From contig NZ_JAAOIY010000001.1 of assembly GCF_013184495.1 (NCBI RefSeq), forward strand, positions 992,001 through 1,056,000: a stretch of 64,000 nt of DNA. Reading direction: 5' to 3'. The position numbers and the translations under genes are program-made. Below are positions 19,498 to 30,240 of this stretch, one piece after another. Under the pieces are notes generated by a model that saw only the letters and a program-made list of their open reading frames with translations, did no database searches and was not told where the DNA came from. Every line of letters begins with the position of its first letter. Position 1 is the first letter of the stretch. This DNA comes from Sporosarcina jiandibaonis. GTDB lineage: Bacteria > Bacillota > Bacilli > Bacillales_A > Planococcaceae.

Positions 19498-20712
19498 ATG
19501 GCCAAATCAACTAATTTTGCACTTTACATACTAATGTTTAATACATTCGTTACGATGTCGGGAATTGGTCTTATCATCCCGATAATGCCGGAGTACTTAG
19601 GCACATTTGGTGTGGCCGGACAAGTTCTGGGCTTCCTGATTGCAATGTTTTCATTTTCCCAATTTATCTTTTCTCCGATTGCAGGAGACCTATCCGATAA
19701 ACATGGTCGTAAAAATCTGATTATCGTAGGATTGGTCGTCTATGGTATATCGCAGCTGATTTTCGGGATGGCTACTGAGTTGTGGATGTTATTTGTTTCT
19801 AGATTCTTTTCAGGATTAGGTGCTGCTTTCATTCTTCCGCCGACGATGGCTTTTGTCGCGGATCTCACGACGATTGAAAAACGAGGAAGAGGAATGGGGT
19901 TATTAGCAGCCTCCATGTCATTCGGATTCATGATTGGACCCGGCATTGGCGGTGTCCTTTCCAAGGTTAGTTTACAATTCCCTTTTATGATCGGCGCATC
20001 GGTAGCAATCATCGCTGCAATAGTTTCATTTTTTGCGTTGCCAAATCCCAAACCGATTGTCACGCACGAAATGGGTGTTGCACCTAAGCATGAAAATATC
20101 TTTCAGCAATTAAAGCGTTCCGCGGCTACTCCCTATTTCGTCATGTTCATTGTCATGTTCGTCTTCTCATTCGGACTCGCCAATTTCCAATCGACAATTT
20201 CTTTATATGTTGACCATAAATACGGATATACAATTTCTCAAATTGCTGTAATCATCACAGTCGGCGGATTCGTCGGTACGATAGCTCAAACATTTATCAT
20301 TGGGCCGTTATTTAAACGGTTTGGTGAAATGCGTGTCATCCTAGTCAATCTTGTTATTTCAGCAATAGCGATGCTTTGGATATTATTTGTTAATTCATTT
20401 TCCATGATTTTGGTTGTAGCCACGGTTTTTTTCACAGCAACTGCACTACTGCGTCCCGCTGTTAATACACTAGTTTCGAAACTAGCAGGTGATGAACAAG
20501 GGTTCGCGGCAGGAATGATCACTGCATATATGAGTCTCGGAAATATGATTGGACCTGCATTAGCGGGAATATTGTTTGATGTTAATATTATTTATCCTTA
20601 TATTATTGGAACCATTATCTTATTAATTTGTTTCTCGATTGCCTTATTTTGGTCAAAGCGAAATTCGAATTTACTTAACCCGCTCCTACAACAAAAAACG
20701 TTAGGCCCTTAA
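19498..20712 (+). CDS. MFS efflux transporter (DHA1, NorA/Bmr-like)
   Basis: A 404-residue major facilitator with 12 predicted helices. The loop 2-3 motif reads GDLSDKHGRKNLI (near residues 62-74), and the fifth-helix motif GPGIGG typical of drug:proton antiporters is present near 146. It resembles multidrug efflux pumps of the DHA1 family; the substrate is not readable. The ATG at 19498 has only a weak ribosome site (GGGATG). The gene is transcribed alone, downstream of the repeat array and upstream of a convergent terminator. Confidence 0.88.
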   Translation: MAKSTNFALYILMFNTFVTMSGIGLIIPIMPEYLGTFGVAGQVLGFLIAMFSFSQFIFSPIAGDLSDKHGRKNLIIVGLVVYGISQLIFGMATELWMLFVSRFFSGLGAAFILPPTMAFVADLTTIEKRGRGMGLLAASMSFGFMIGPGIGGVLSKVSLQFPFMIGASVAIIAAIVSFFALPNPKPIVTHEMGVAPKHENIFQQLKRSAATPYFVMFIVMFVFSFGLANFQSTISLYVDHKYGYTISQIAVIITVGGFVGTIAQTFIIGPLFKRFGEMRVILVNLVISAIAMLWILFVNSFSMILVVATVFFTATALLRPAVNTLVSKLAGDEQGFAAGMITAYMSLGNMIGPALAGILFDVNIIYPYIIGTIILLICFSIALFWSKRNSNLLNPLLQQKTLGP

Positions 20713-20735
20713 AAGGTCTAACGTTTTTTGTTGTT
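20688..20735. terminator. Convergent terminator between the MFS gene and the VWA operon
   Basis: ACAACAAAAAACGTTAGGCC and its complement on either side of a short loop near 20708-20714 give a stem of about 18 bp with A- and T-runs on both strands. It overlaps the MFS stop codon and serves both directions. Confidence 0.88.
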
Positions 20736-20740
20736 AATAT

Positions 20741-23338
20741 TTATCTTTTTCGTTTATTCTTCAATAACTCGGCAAAACTTTCTTCTGCTGTCGTTGATGG
20801 ATTTATTACATCCTCCACGACAATCCTTTTTGCTCCGAAGCCTTTAAAAAATCCAAACCGGCGTAGTGTAATATCGATAAAAAAGAAAATCATCGCCGCC
20901 AGAAGAAGCCCTTCTGCAATCAATTTCTTTTCCCCGCTTCTAAATGAATGGCTGCGAAATGCATCAGCGGGATTATCGAGCATGATTCCACCCGTCGAGT
21001 CAGCGATTTTTTCAAGCAACTTCACATTTGGCGGAATCCTTTTGTACTCTTCGTTATAAGGTACGGATATCCCAGCTTCAAAATAACCGCCTTTATCATC
21101 TGATACACCAAAAAACACAAGTCCTGGATTCGCATCGACAGTAACGCGCATTTTACCCGGTGCCAACGGTTCGGTTGTGAATGGTACCTCGACACCTTTT
21201 TCATCAATGATTGAAACGTCAAGAAACGCGGCGCTACGCGAGCTGTCCATCACCGTATACGTTCCCCCGTGCTCATGAGTGATAATGTATGGCACATCTT
21301 CATACGACGGCAGAAGCCTTCCTACGGCCGTATTCCAAAAGTCACCATAACCTTCCCATTGTGCAAAGTCCCCGGTCCATTTACCTGTGGAATCTGACGT
21401 GAATGCAATAGTTCTTCCAAGACCATACATCCATTCCGATAAAATTGGATCTTCTTTAGGGCTTTCACCAATCAATGTCGCCGTATTTTTCAATGTTGTT
21501 GCGATATAGGCATTCATTTCCGGAACTCCTTCTAAGAACAATGGATTCCATTCAGGAACACCTCCGAGCGACATGTGAAAAGGATTATCTTCGATATAGG
21601 TTCTTGTCATCATTGAAGTTTCTCGCGATAAGATTGCCGGAACAGTTGATTCATCAATGACATCATAGAACCTGCCGCCACCGATTTCCCCAAGGCTTTC
21701 CAACAATCTTCGGTCCGCATCACTACCAATTGCGACCGTTGACATTGTAATATTACTTCCTTTTCCATCAGCAATTACATCCTCATAACCCGGTGGCATT
21801 TCTGATTGTCCATCTGTTAATAAAATTATATGCTTACGTTGCAAATCGGAATTCGTGAGATCATCATAGGCTTGTTTCATTCCCGGATATATATCAGTTC
21901 CGCCTAACGCTGAAACTGATAGGATTTTCTCAATCGCCACATTTCTATCTCCTAATGTTGCTAGCGGGATAATGTTCCAAACCTTATCGTCAAAGGCGAT
22001 AAAACCAAAAGTGTCATCTTCCCGAAGGAGTTCGACTGAACGGGCGGCAGCCTCTCTCGCTAGAACTATTTTCGAACCTTCCATACTGCCCGACCGGTCC
22101 AGTACAATGATTAACCCAAGAGAAGGAAGTTGTTCTTTACCCTTGATTTCCATTTCGACTGGAAGAAGTCGCTCAATCGGCGATTTGAAATAACCCCCGA
22201 GACCAAAACTTTCCTCTCCTCCAACCATCATGAATCCTGTTCCAAAACTTTTTACCGCCTGTTCGATAATTGTCATCCGTTTTTCGCCGACAGTATGGCC
22301 CGGAACATTATCAAAAATAATCGCACTATAGCCCATATATCCGGAGAGTGTTTCTGGCAATAAGTTCGCATTGATTCTTTCAACATCCATCGCTTCCTGG
22401 TCAAGAAACGATGGAATAATGGATGGATTTCGGTCAGTTTCAACAACGAGAACACGCGGAGAACTTTTGATCATCGTTACTGAAATCATGCGATTATTTT
22501 CTAATATTTTATCGTCCGCAACAACAAGCTTTGCCTCATACTTCAACAATCCTTCGTTATTTGAAGCCCTTCTTACGGAAAACACATTTCCACCCTGCTC
22601 GAGTTGTACCTCTTGCTCACTAATCATTTGATCATTTTCATAAATTAATAAAGTACCGTTAGTTCGTTCCGAAGCATCGATTTCTACGCGGAGTAATTGT
22701 TGCTCGCCAGCATAAGAAGTTCTTGGTGTTTCAAATGAAGTAATCGATGCGTCGGACCCAGCAGGACGTTCTAACAGTACGGTATCAATCACTGTTCGCT
22801 TATCTTTGAATTTAGGCAGTATTTTTTCGACGGACCCTGCTGTCTCCAATCCATCTGATAACAAAACGATGCGCGTAGCTAAATTACGATTTACAAGGGC
22901 TGAAGATAAGTCGATAGCTTTTGCAATATCGGTTGCTTCATTTTTCTCCATATGATCAGTCACTGGAACGACGACATCCATATTGGTGAGTTTCACATCG
23001 GTGCGAAAATTTTCGGCAAAAGAATAAACGCCGACGGAATGATTTGTTTTTCTTCCCTTCAAACTTTCCATTATCCATGAATCTGCGGCCGATCCGACTT
23101 CTTCGATAGAAGTGGATCGGTCCACGACAAATAATACTTGTTCCTGAGTAACCCGAAGCGTCAAATACGGAGATGTCAAGGCAAAAATAAGTATAGCAAC
23201 TGCAATGCCGCGCAATACAAATAAAATGGAGCTGCGGCTTTTTATTCTTTGTCCCGATGACCGCCATGTATAGATCATATAAAGTCCTATCGGAATGAAG
23301 AGGAGTAGCCATAATGGTTGTTCAATGCGGATATCCAC
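20741..23338 (-). CDS. Membrane protein with two VWA domains flanking a GATase-like domain
   Basis: An 865-residue protein with two N-terminal membrane helices (about 8-25 and 40-60), a first VWA domain (about 67-190, metal motif DRSTS), a beta-rich stretch, a glutamine-amidotransferase-like fold (about 290-400, GGEESFGLGGY), a second VWA domain (about 405-590, LDRSGSM), a further beta region and one C-terminal helix near 805-825 with a short basic cytoplasmic tail. The VWA domains would face outside and bind metal-dependent protein ligands. Last gene of the eight-gene operon; it overlaps the previous gene by 17 bases. Such proteins accompany MoxR and DUF58 proteins, but the role of this one is unknown. 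Confidence 0.85.
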   Translation of the reverse strand: MDIRIEQPLWLLLFIPIGLYMIYTWRSSGQRIKSRSSILFVLRGIAVAILIFALTSPYLTLRVTQEQVLFVVDRSTSIEEVGSAADSWIMESLKGRKTNHSVGVYSFAENFRTDVKLTNMDVVVPVTDHMEKNEATDIAKAIDLSSALVNRNLATRIVLLSDGLETAGSVEKILPKFKDKRTVIDTVLLERPAGSDASITSFETPRTSYAGEQQLLRVEIDASERTNGTLLIYENDQMISEQEVQLEQGGNVFSVRRASNNEGLLKYEAKLVVADDKILENNRMISVTMIKSSPRVLVVETDRNPSIIPSFLDQEAMDVERINANLLPETLSGYMGYSAIIFDNVPGHTVGEKRMTIIEQAVKSFGTGFMMVGGEESFGLGGYFKSPIERLLPVEMEIKGKEQLPSLGLIIVLDRSGSMEGSKIVLAREAAARSVELLREDDTFGFIAFDDKVWNIIPLATLGDRNVAIEKILSVSALGGTDIYPGMKQAYDDLTNSDLQRKHIILLTDGQSEMPPGYEDVIADGKGSNITMSTVAIGSDADRRLLESLGEIGGGRFYDVIDESTVPAILSRETSMMTRTYIEDNPFHMSLGGVPEWNPLFLEGVPEMNAYIATTLKNTATLIGESPKEDPILSEWMYGLGRTIAFTSDSTGKWTGDFAQWEGYGDFWNTAVGRLLPSYEDVPYIITHEHGGTYTVMDSSRSAAFLDVSIIDEKGVEVPFTTEPLAPGKMRVTVDANPGLVFFGVSDDKGGYFEAGISVPYNEEYKRIPPNVKLLEKIADSTGGIMLDNPADAFRSHSFRSGEKKLIAEGLLLAAMIFFFIDITLRRFGFFKGFGAKRIVVEDVINPSTTAEESFAELLKNKRKR

Positions 23339-25085
23339 GTCTTCGCTGCACCTCCCATTCCATCAACAGTAAAAGTAACACCGGCAATATGAAGTACTTG
23401 CCAAACATCCATTTATTCTCTACGGTTCCCTCACCACTAATCGCTTTGCCAATCCGATAAGATGATCCCGTTTTCAAATCCAGCTCTTCATGTTCGAGTT
23501 GAACCGTGAATATTTTTTCATTAGCTGCTTCGGCTCGCGCTTTATAAACACCTGGAAGTTGCGGTGCGATGAAACTTGAGGTATCCGTAAATGATGTTAC
23601 GTATTCGTCATCAACAGTGAAGACTTCAATTCCTGATTGGCCGCTTGAGAGGACAGCCTTTCTTTCATTGGGAGTAAATGTCCCTATCGCATTTCCTTCT
23701 GCACCGACTTGCTCAATCGCACTCCATATAAAAAGTGGAAATGAGGCATGGAGCGGCCAATCAGTCATTTCGACATCCGCTAGTATAATAATATCGCCGC
23801 GGCTCGATTTTTGGATAAAAGGTTTGTTTCCAATCATCGCTATCGTTTGAAATTCATCGAAAGCTGGGTATATCTCACTTACATAGACATTCGAAAGATC
23901 CGCAATAGAAAATAATGAATCTGACTTTGTCGAAATCACACCCGTAACCTCTTCCGGGTTTTCATCATTCCTGCCGATGAGAATGATTGGCTTAGTTCCC
24001 GATAGCAGGTATGCTGCATCGTTTGTAACGACAATCGAATCATCCATAGCTGCAGTCAATTCATTTTTCGATCCCGTGGAAACAGATAAACCAACGGCTT
24101 CGAATGCTTTCTTAATAAGCTCATGCAACTGGTTATCTATGATCGCATGAGTTGTTTCATTGCCAAGGCTTATATGCGCTTCGTTATCAGCGGCGTAATC
24201 ATCGTCAACTAAGATTGATGCAGTTAAAGCTAAACTAGTTGGTAAATCTTTAAATGACAGAAGTAACTCCTGTTCGCCTTCGACCATGAAAGCATCTTTT
24301 ACGAGCGTTGTCTTCGTTATGGGATCAAGCAGAATAATATTGCCGTCAATATTTTTTTCTGTTCGATTCAGAAGTTTAATAATCGCCTCTGTTCCATCAG
24401 GCGTGGCGACAGCCCCAAATTTATCAATTGAAACATTACGATAATTGAGATCGGATGCATTCACTGTCCATGCCATTGTATCGTTTGCTTCGGGAAGAAC
24501 TTGCTGATTCAGTGAATCTGTAAAAATATGAATATCTACTTCACTATCCGCTGCAATCGACTGTGCGAACTCTATAGCTCTTTCCATAAATTCATGTTCA
24601 TACGAAACTTCTAATTGATTTATTGCCGAAAGTACCTCTTCTGCATTCTTTTCTTCTCGAATGACAGTCATCGGTTCTTTCCCTGTCGATACAATCGTGA
24701 TCGGTTGGCCTGACCGTTCAGTTACCATTTTTTTAATCGCTTCTTTATGTTTATCAAACAATGATAGCCCGTCTTTTTCCACAAGCATACTGGCTGATGT
24801 ATCCATGACGACAATCGTTTGTCCATGAATCGCTTCTTCTTTTATCATAAAAGGGGCCAACAAAATAAATAATAATAGCAATAACGTCGCCATTTGCAGA
24901 TAAAACAACGCGTTTTTTTGAAGATTTTTCAAATAGGGGGATACTTTTGTTTCACGCATCGACTGTTCCCAAAACATTGTCGATGATATTGTTTTCACTT
25001 CATATTTTTTACGAAAAAAATAATACAGGAGGACGGCTATCGGGAAAAGAACTGTCCAACTGTTAATCAAATTAGCAAATCCCAA
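23322..25085 (-). CDS. BatA-like membrane protein with VWA domain
   Basis: A 587-residue protein beginning with the BatA-type N-terminal region: two hydrophobic helices around a short basic segment (FRKKYEVKTISSTMFWEQSM), then a VWA domain from about 88 with metal motif DTSASM, a long beta-rich extracytoplasmic part and a C-terminal helix near 560-577. It overlaps the 865-residue gene downstream and follows DUF58 by 12 bases. In aerotolerance (Bat) operons comparable proteins act next to MoxR; the function here is inferred only from that association. Confidence 0.85.
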   Translation of the reverse strand: MGFANLINSWTVLFPIAVLLYYFFRKKYEVKTISSTMFWEQSMRETKVSPYLKNLQKNALFYLQMATLLLLLFILLAPFMIKEEAIHGQTIVVMDTSASMLVEKDGLSLFDKHKEAIKKMVTERSGQPITIVSTGKEPMTVIREEKNAEEVLSAINQLEVSYEHEFMERAIEFAQSIAADSEVDIHIFTDSLNQQVLPEANDTMAWTVNASDLNYRNVSIDKFGAVATPDGTEAIIKLLNRTEKNIDGNIILLDPITKTTLVKDAFMVEGEQELLLSFKDLPTSLALTASILVDDDYAADNEAHISLGNETTHAIIDNQLHELIKKAFEAVGLSVSTGSKNELTAAMDDSIVVTNDAAYLLSGTKPIILIGRNDENPEEVTGVISTKSDSLFSIADLSNVYVSEIYPAFDEFQTIAMIGNKPFIQKSSRGDIIILADVEMTDWPLHASFPLFIWSAIEQVGAEGNAIGTFTPNERKAVLSSGQSGIEVFTVDDEYVTSFTDTSSFIAPQLPGVYKARAEAANEKIFTVQLEHEELDLKTGSSYRIGKAISGEGTVENKWMFGKYFILPVLLLLLMEWEVQRRRGYPH

Positions 25086-25097
25086 TGACCTTTCCCC

Positions 25098-25970
25098 CTA
25101 TTCTAGCCAACCAATTTGGCGCATCTTTTTTGTGAGGAGCGTCATGACGCCAACATGGACATGTCCATGGATAATCTGAATACCATACTTTTTGCTAAGC
25201 GCGAATAACTTTCCTTCGTGGATTTCTTTCGCCTCAATGTATTGGCAAATGGAACGATTTGTCATTGTAACCTCGACGCTGTCCTCATTTTCAATATCAA
25301 CCAATCGAACGTCCCCTTCAAACGATGGCAATTCCTCTGATTTTGACTGCACGAGGATAACACGCACATCATTGCAAATACCTCTCAGCCTTTTAAATAA
25401 ATGCTCCCAGTTATCCGTTTCCTCTAGCCCATCCGTCACCAGAAATAAAACCGTTACTGCTTTTGGAATATGGCCAAATAAGTTGTCTGTAAATCCACTT
25501 TCTGAATTCGGTTCTTCAATTGACGATAGAAATTTAGTGATAGCGGCCCGTTGCAGAATCCCTTTTTTTCGTATGAGGCGATTTTGTCCATGAATCCGAG
25601 TTGAAACAGAAACGGTATCACCGCTTTTTAACGCAATATGGCCTAAACCAGCACAAAGTTGACGAGCATAATCCCACTTTCCCTCTACCTGCATGGATTT
25701 TGTTGAATCCAACACGATATGGATACGCATTTCTTGTTCATCAAGAAATTGCTTTATAAATGGTTGACCTGTTCGTGCATACACATTCCAATCGATGTGA
25801 CGAAGATCATCACCTAAGTGATATTCCCTGAAATCCGAAAATTCTAGTGAAGAACCCGTCTTTCTAGACCGGTGCGTCCCTTTATGATGGCCAAGCCTTC
25901 CAGACTTTGTCGAAATTGATAGCGCGCCTAATCGATTTAAGAGCTGATTTGGAATTAGTTCTTCAGTCAT
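25098..25970 (-). CDS. DUF58 domain protein
   Basis: A 290-residue soluble protein with the DUF58 signature FSDFREYHLGDDLRHIDWNVYARTG split over residues 44-70, followed by a VWA-like fold (LDSTKSM) to about residue 240. Its ATG overlaps the moxR stop codon by one base, so the two are translated together. DUF58 proteins nearly always pair with MoxR ATPases and membrane VWA proteins. Unlike the second DUF58 protein in this window (40492-41682) it has no membrane helices. Confidence 0.9.
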   Translation of the reverse strand: MTEELIPNQLLNRLGALSISTKSGRLGHHKGTHRSRKTGSSLEFSDFREYHLGDDLRHIDWNVYARTGQPFIKQFLDEQEMRIHIVLDSTKSMQVEGKWDYARQLCAGLGHIALKSGDTVSVSTRIHGQNRLIRKKGILQRAAITKFLSSIEEPNSESGFTDNLFGHIPKAVTVLFLVTDGLEETDNWEHLFKRLRGICNDVRVILVQSKSEELPSFEGDVRLVDIENEDSVEVTMTNRSICQYIEAKEIHEGKLFALSKKYGIQIIHGHVHVGVMTLLTKKMRQIGWLE

Positions 25971-26962
25971 TAGACGGATGCTCCTTGCTTCACGTCTTCC
26001 AGTAATTTTAGTAGGAGATGATCAACTTCCAATCCTTCTGCTTCACCTTCATAATTGATTAAAATACGATGACGAAGCGCCGGGAGAGCGACAATTTTAA
26101 TATCCGCGATTGAAACATGTAATCTTCCCGCGATGAATGCTCGAGCCTTTGCTAATTTAATTATTGATTGCAACCCCCTAGGTCCGCTGCCGTATTGAAC
26201 ATAATTGGTCCATTCGCCGCTTGTGTCTTCCTTGAAGTGAGTTGCAGAAATTAGGTCAACCGCATAATCGATCATTTCGTCGGCGATGATGATTTCTTTT
26301 ACCATCTGCTGGGCTATAACAATTTCTTCAGCATTCATCACTTTTTCTATTTTAATTTCCTTAGAACCCGTTGTTCGCATCATTATTTCTTTCAACTCTG
26401 TTTTCTCCGGAAACGGTAATAGAATTTTACAAAGAAAGCGATCCATTTGCGCCTCCGGCAGTGGATACGTTCCTTCCATTTCAATTGGGTTTTGTGTTGC
26501 CAAGACGAAAAATGGACGCGCCATTTCTCGCGTTTCCCCTAGGACTGTAACTGTTTTTTCACCCATCGCTTCAAGCAAGGCGCTTTGTGTTTTTGGTGTA
26601 GCCCGGTTAATCTCATCGGCAAGCACCATTTGACTAAAAATAGGCCCTTTTTTAAATACAAAATGCTGCTTTCCATCTTCATCTCTCTCGATAATACTTG
26701 TTCCCGTAATATCAGCTGGCATCAAGTCCGGAGTAAATTGAATTCTTGAAAATGAGAGATCGAGCACATCGGATATTGTCCGAATAAGCATTGTTTTCCC
26801 CAACCCAGGCAACCCTTCAAGAAGTGCATGACCATCAGCTAAAATCGAATATAACGAAAACTCAACGGCCTCATGCTGGCCGACAATAAATTTACCAATT
26901 TCACTTTTCACTCTTCCCAGCTTTTCGCTCATTTCTTTAAATTGTTCCTGCGTGTAAGGCAT
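25970..26962 (-). CDS. MoxR family AAA+ ATPase
   Basis: A 330-residue AAA+ chaperone-like ATPase. Walker A GLPGLGKT near residue 52, Walker B LADEINRA near 112, sensor 1 ATQNPIE and the C-terminal lid domain (GPRGLQSIIKLAKARAF) are visible. I chose the ATG at 26962 (MPYTQEQF), which has GGGAGTG upstream; the longer frame overlaps the preceding gene. MoxR proteins remodel or load metal-binding VWA partners, and three such partners follow in this operon. Confidence 0.93.
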   Translation of the reverse strand: MPYTQEQFKEMSEKLGRVKSEIGKFIVGQHEAVEFSLYSILADGHALLEGLPGLGKTMLIRTISDVLDLSFSRIQFTPDLMPADITGTSIIERDEDGKQHFVFKKGPIFSQMVLADEINRATPKTQSALLEAMGEKTVTVLGETREMARPFFVLATQNPIEMEGTYPLPEAQMDRFLCKILLPFPEKTELKEIMMRTTGSKEIKIEKVMNAEEIVIAQQMVKEIIIADEMIDYAVDLISATHFKEDTSGEWTNYVQYGSGPRGLQSIIKLAKARAFIAGRLHVSIADIKIVALPALRHRILINYEGEAEGLEVDHLLLKLLEDVKQGASV

Positions 26963-26981
26963 AACTTCACTCCCATTTCTT

Positions 26982-28448
<1,467 letters not shown>

Positions 28449-28463
28449 TCGCCAAACCTCCTC

Positions 28464-29306
28464 TTATTTATGCCGTTTCATATTAACACGCAAGTTTTTA
28501 ACCGCGATGAACAATGACAGCACCGTAATTGATAAATAAAATATTAAATAGGTTCCCCAAATCGGGAAGTCAATAACTGTAAATGAAGTAATGGCCTCCT
28601 CGATATCCGGTGTTAATAATGAAGCCATTAGTACACCAGGATTTATCGAAGCTAAAAAGTAGGCTGGGAATGATGTCGGAACCGCACTTGTACTTAACGA
28701 CATCAACTGAGCAAACATCATAGCTAGAAAACCTGTGACAGTCGTTAAAAATAGCATTGTCCCATACGTTGCGATCATCGATACAATCGTACGGCGAATG
28801 ATTGTTGAAAACATAACCCCAAGACTGCCGATGGCAAATAATGTGACAAATAAAAATAAAAACACCAGACCGAAATCTAAAGGAGAAATTCCGCCGAATA
28901 AAAATACAAGACTATAAATCGGAAGTCCAGCAAAAATCAGTAGTAATAAAAAAGCAATTGATGACAGTAATTTACCTGCAATAATCTGAAAAGAACTTTG
29001 GGATGTCGTCAGCAAAATGGGCAACGTCTGTTTTTCCCTTTCTGTACTAATTACCCCAGCTGTCAGTCCCGGACTGATAAATAATACTAAACCTAGTTGG
29101 ATAAACGAAAGTAGCATAAACAGAAAAAAGCTCTCATCCGGCGTGAAATAACTCGTTCGATTTACACTCATCGTTACGAAGATAAAACCAAATACAAAAA
29201 TACACATAACGATTAAATAAAACAAAATTCCGTTAAAACTTTTAGGCGACCTGAATCTCAACTTTATTTCTTTCGATAATACTGGATTATTTATATTAAG
29301 CTTCAT
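28464..29306 (-). CDS. ABC-2 type transporter permease
   Basis: A 280-residue membrane protein with six predicted helices and the topology of ABC-2 permeases of the NatB/YhaP kind. The motif ISTEREKQTLPILLTTS near residues 87-103 is the cytoplasmic coupling region shared by this group. I chose the ATG at 29306, nine bases after GGAG; a GTG six bases earlier is too close to that site. It overlaps the ATPase gene by 11 bases, and the coiled-coil gene follows 15 bases later. Confidence 0.88.
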   Translation of the reverse strand: MKLNINNPVLSKEIKLRFRSPKSFNGILFYLIVMCIFVFGFIFVTMSVNRTSYFTPDESFFLFMLLSFIQLGLVLFISPGLTAGVISTEREKQTLPILLTTSQSSFQIIAGKLLSSIAFLLLLIFAGLPIYSLVFLFGGISPLDFGLVFLFLFVTLFAIGSLGVMFSTIIRRTIVSMIATYGTMLFLTTVTGFLAMMFAQLMSLSTSAVPTSFPAYFLASINPGVLMASLLTPDIEEAITSFTVIDFPIWGTYLIFYLSITVLSLFIAVKNLRVNMKRHK

Positions 29307-30240
29307 CTTCACTCGCTCCTTTCGTTATTTCCATGAATACATCTTCTAGATTTGTGACATGTTCTGTGAACGAAAGAATCGGAATGTCATTTGCCATCGC
29401 ATTTTTCAGTAAATCAACTTGATCATCGTCTGTTCCTTTAAATGAAAAACTAATTCCATTATTCATCTCTAACTTTTCAATATTCATAATGAATGGATTC
29501 TCTTCGAAAAAATGAATGGTTTGCTGTTCAATTGCCTTCATCATATTCACTGTAATCACTTTTTCGCCCCGGAGTTGCGTTTGAATCTCACTGACCGAAC
29601 CGTGCGCAATTATTTTGCCATTGTCTATTACTCCAATTTCATCACACATCTCAGCTAGCTCAGGCAATATATGCGAAGAAATTAAAATTGTCTTCCCCAT
29701 TTTTTTCAAAGACTTTAAAATATCGCGCATTTCAACCCGAGCCCTAGGATCAAGACCCGACGCAGGTTCGTCTAAAATAAGGACTTTGGGATCATGGATA
29801 AGGCTTCGCGCCAAACATAATCTTTGTTTCATCCCTCTAGATAACAAGTCGACGTATTCATAACGTTTATGCGTCAAATTAACAAGTTCCAATAGTTGAG
29901 GAATTATTTTTTGCCGTTCAGAATCAGAGATTCCGTAACTTGCAGCATAAAAATCTAAATACTCTTCCGCTTTTAGTTGATCGTAAACTCCGAAGAAATC
30001 TGGCATATACCCAATCATTTTCCGAATTTCCGTAGGGTTTTTTCGAACGCTAATTCCATTTATAAATAATTCGCCCGATGTTGGTTGTAACAGTGTCGCA
30101 AGTATTAAAAACATAGTTGATTTCCCAGCGCCATTCGCACCGACAAAGCCAAAAACAGTTCCTTCTTCTAAAGACAAGTTAATATCATCTAATGCTTTAA
30201 AATTCCCGTATTTTTTTGTTACGCCTTTTATCTGAATCAT
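29296..30240 (-). CDS. ABC transporter ATP-binding protein
   Basis: A 314-residue ATPase with Walker A GANGAGKST near residue 36, signature LSRGMKQR, Walker B VLILDEP and an H-loop ISSHI, plus a C-terminal domain of about 85 residues usual in the NatA/CcmA-like exporters. It overlaps the upstream gene by four bases (ATGA) and the permease downstream. The pair makes an ABC-2 exporter or remodelling pump embedded in the MoxR/VWA operon. Confidence 0.92.
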   Translation of the reverse strand: MIQIKGVTKKYGNFKALDDINLSLEEGTVFGFVGANGAGKSTMFLILATLLQPTSGELFINGISVRKNPTEIRKMIGYMPDFFGVYDQLKAEEYLDFYAASYGISDSERQKIIPQLLELVNLTHKRYEYVDLLSRGMKQRLCLARSLIHDPKVLILDEPASGLDPRARVEMRDILKSLKKMGKTILISSHILPELAEMCDEIGVIDNGKIIAHGSVSEIQTQLRGEKVITVNMMKAIEQQTIHFFEENPFIMNIEKLEMNNGISFSFKGTDDDQVDLLKNAMANDIPILSFTEHVTNLEDVFMEITKGASEDEA

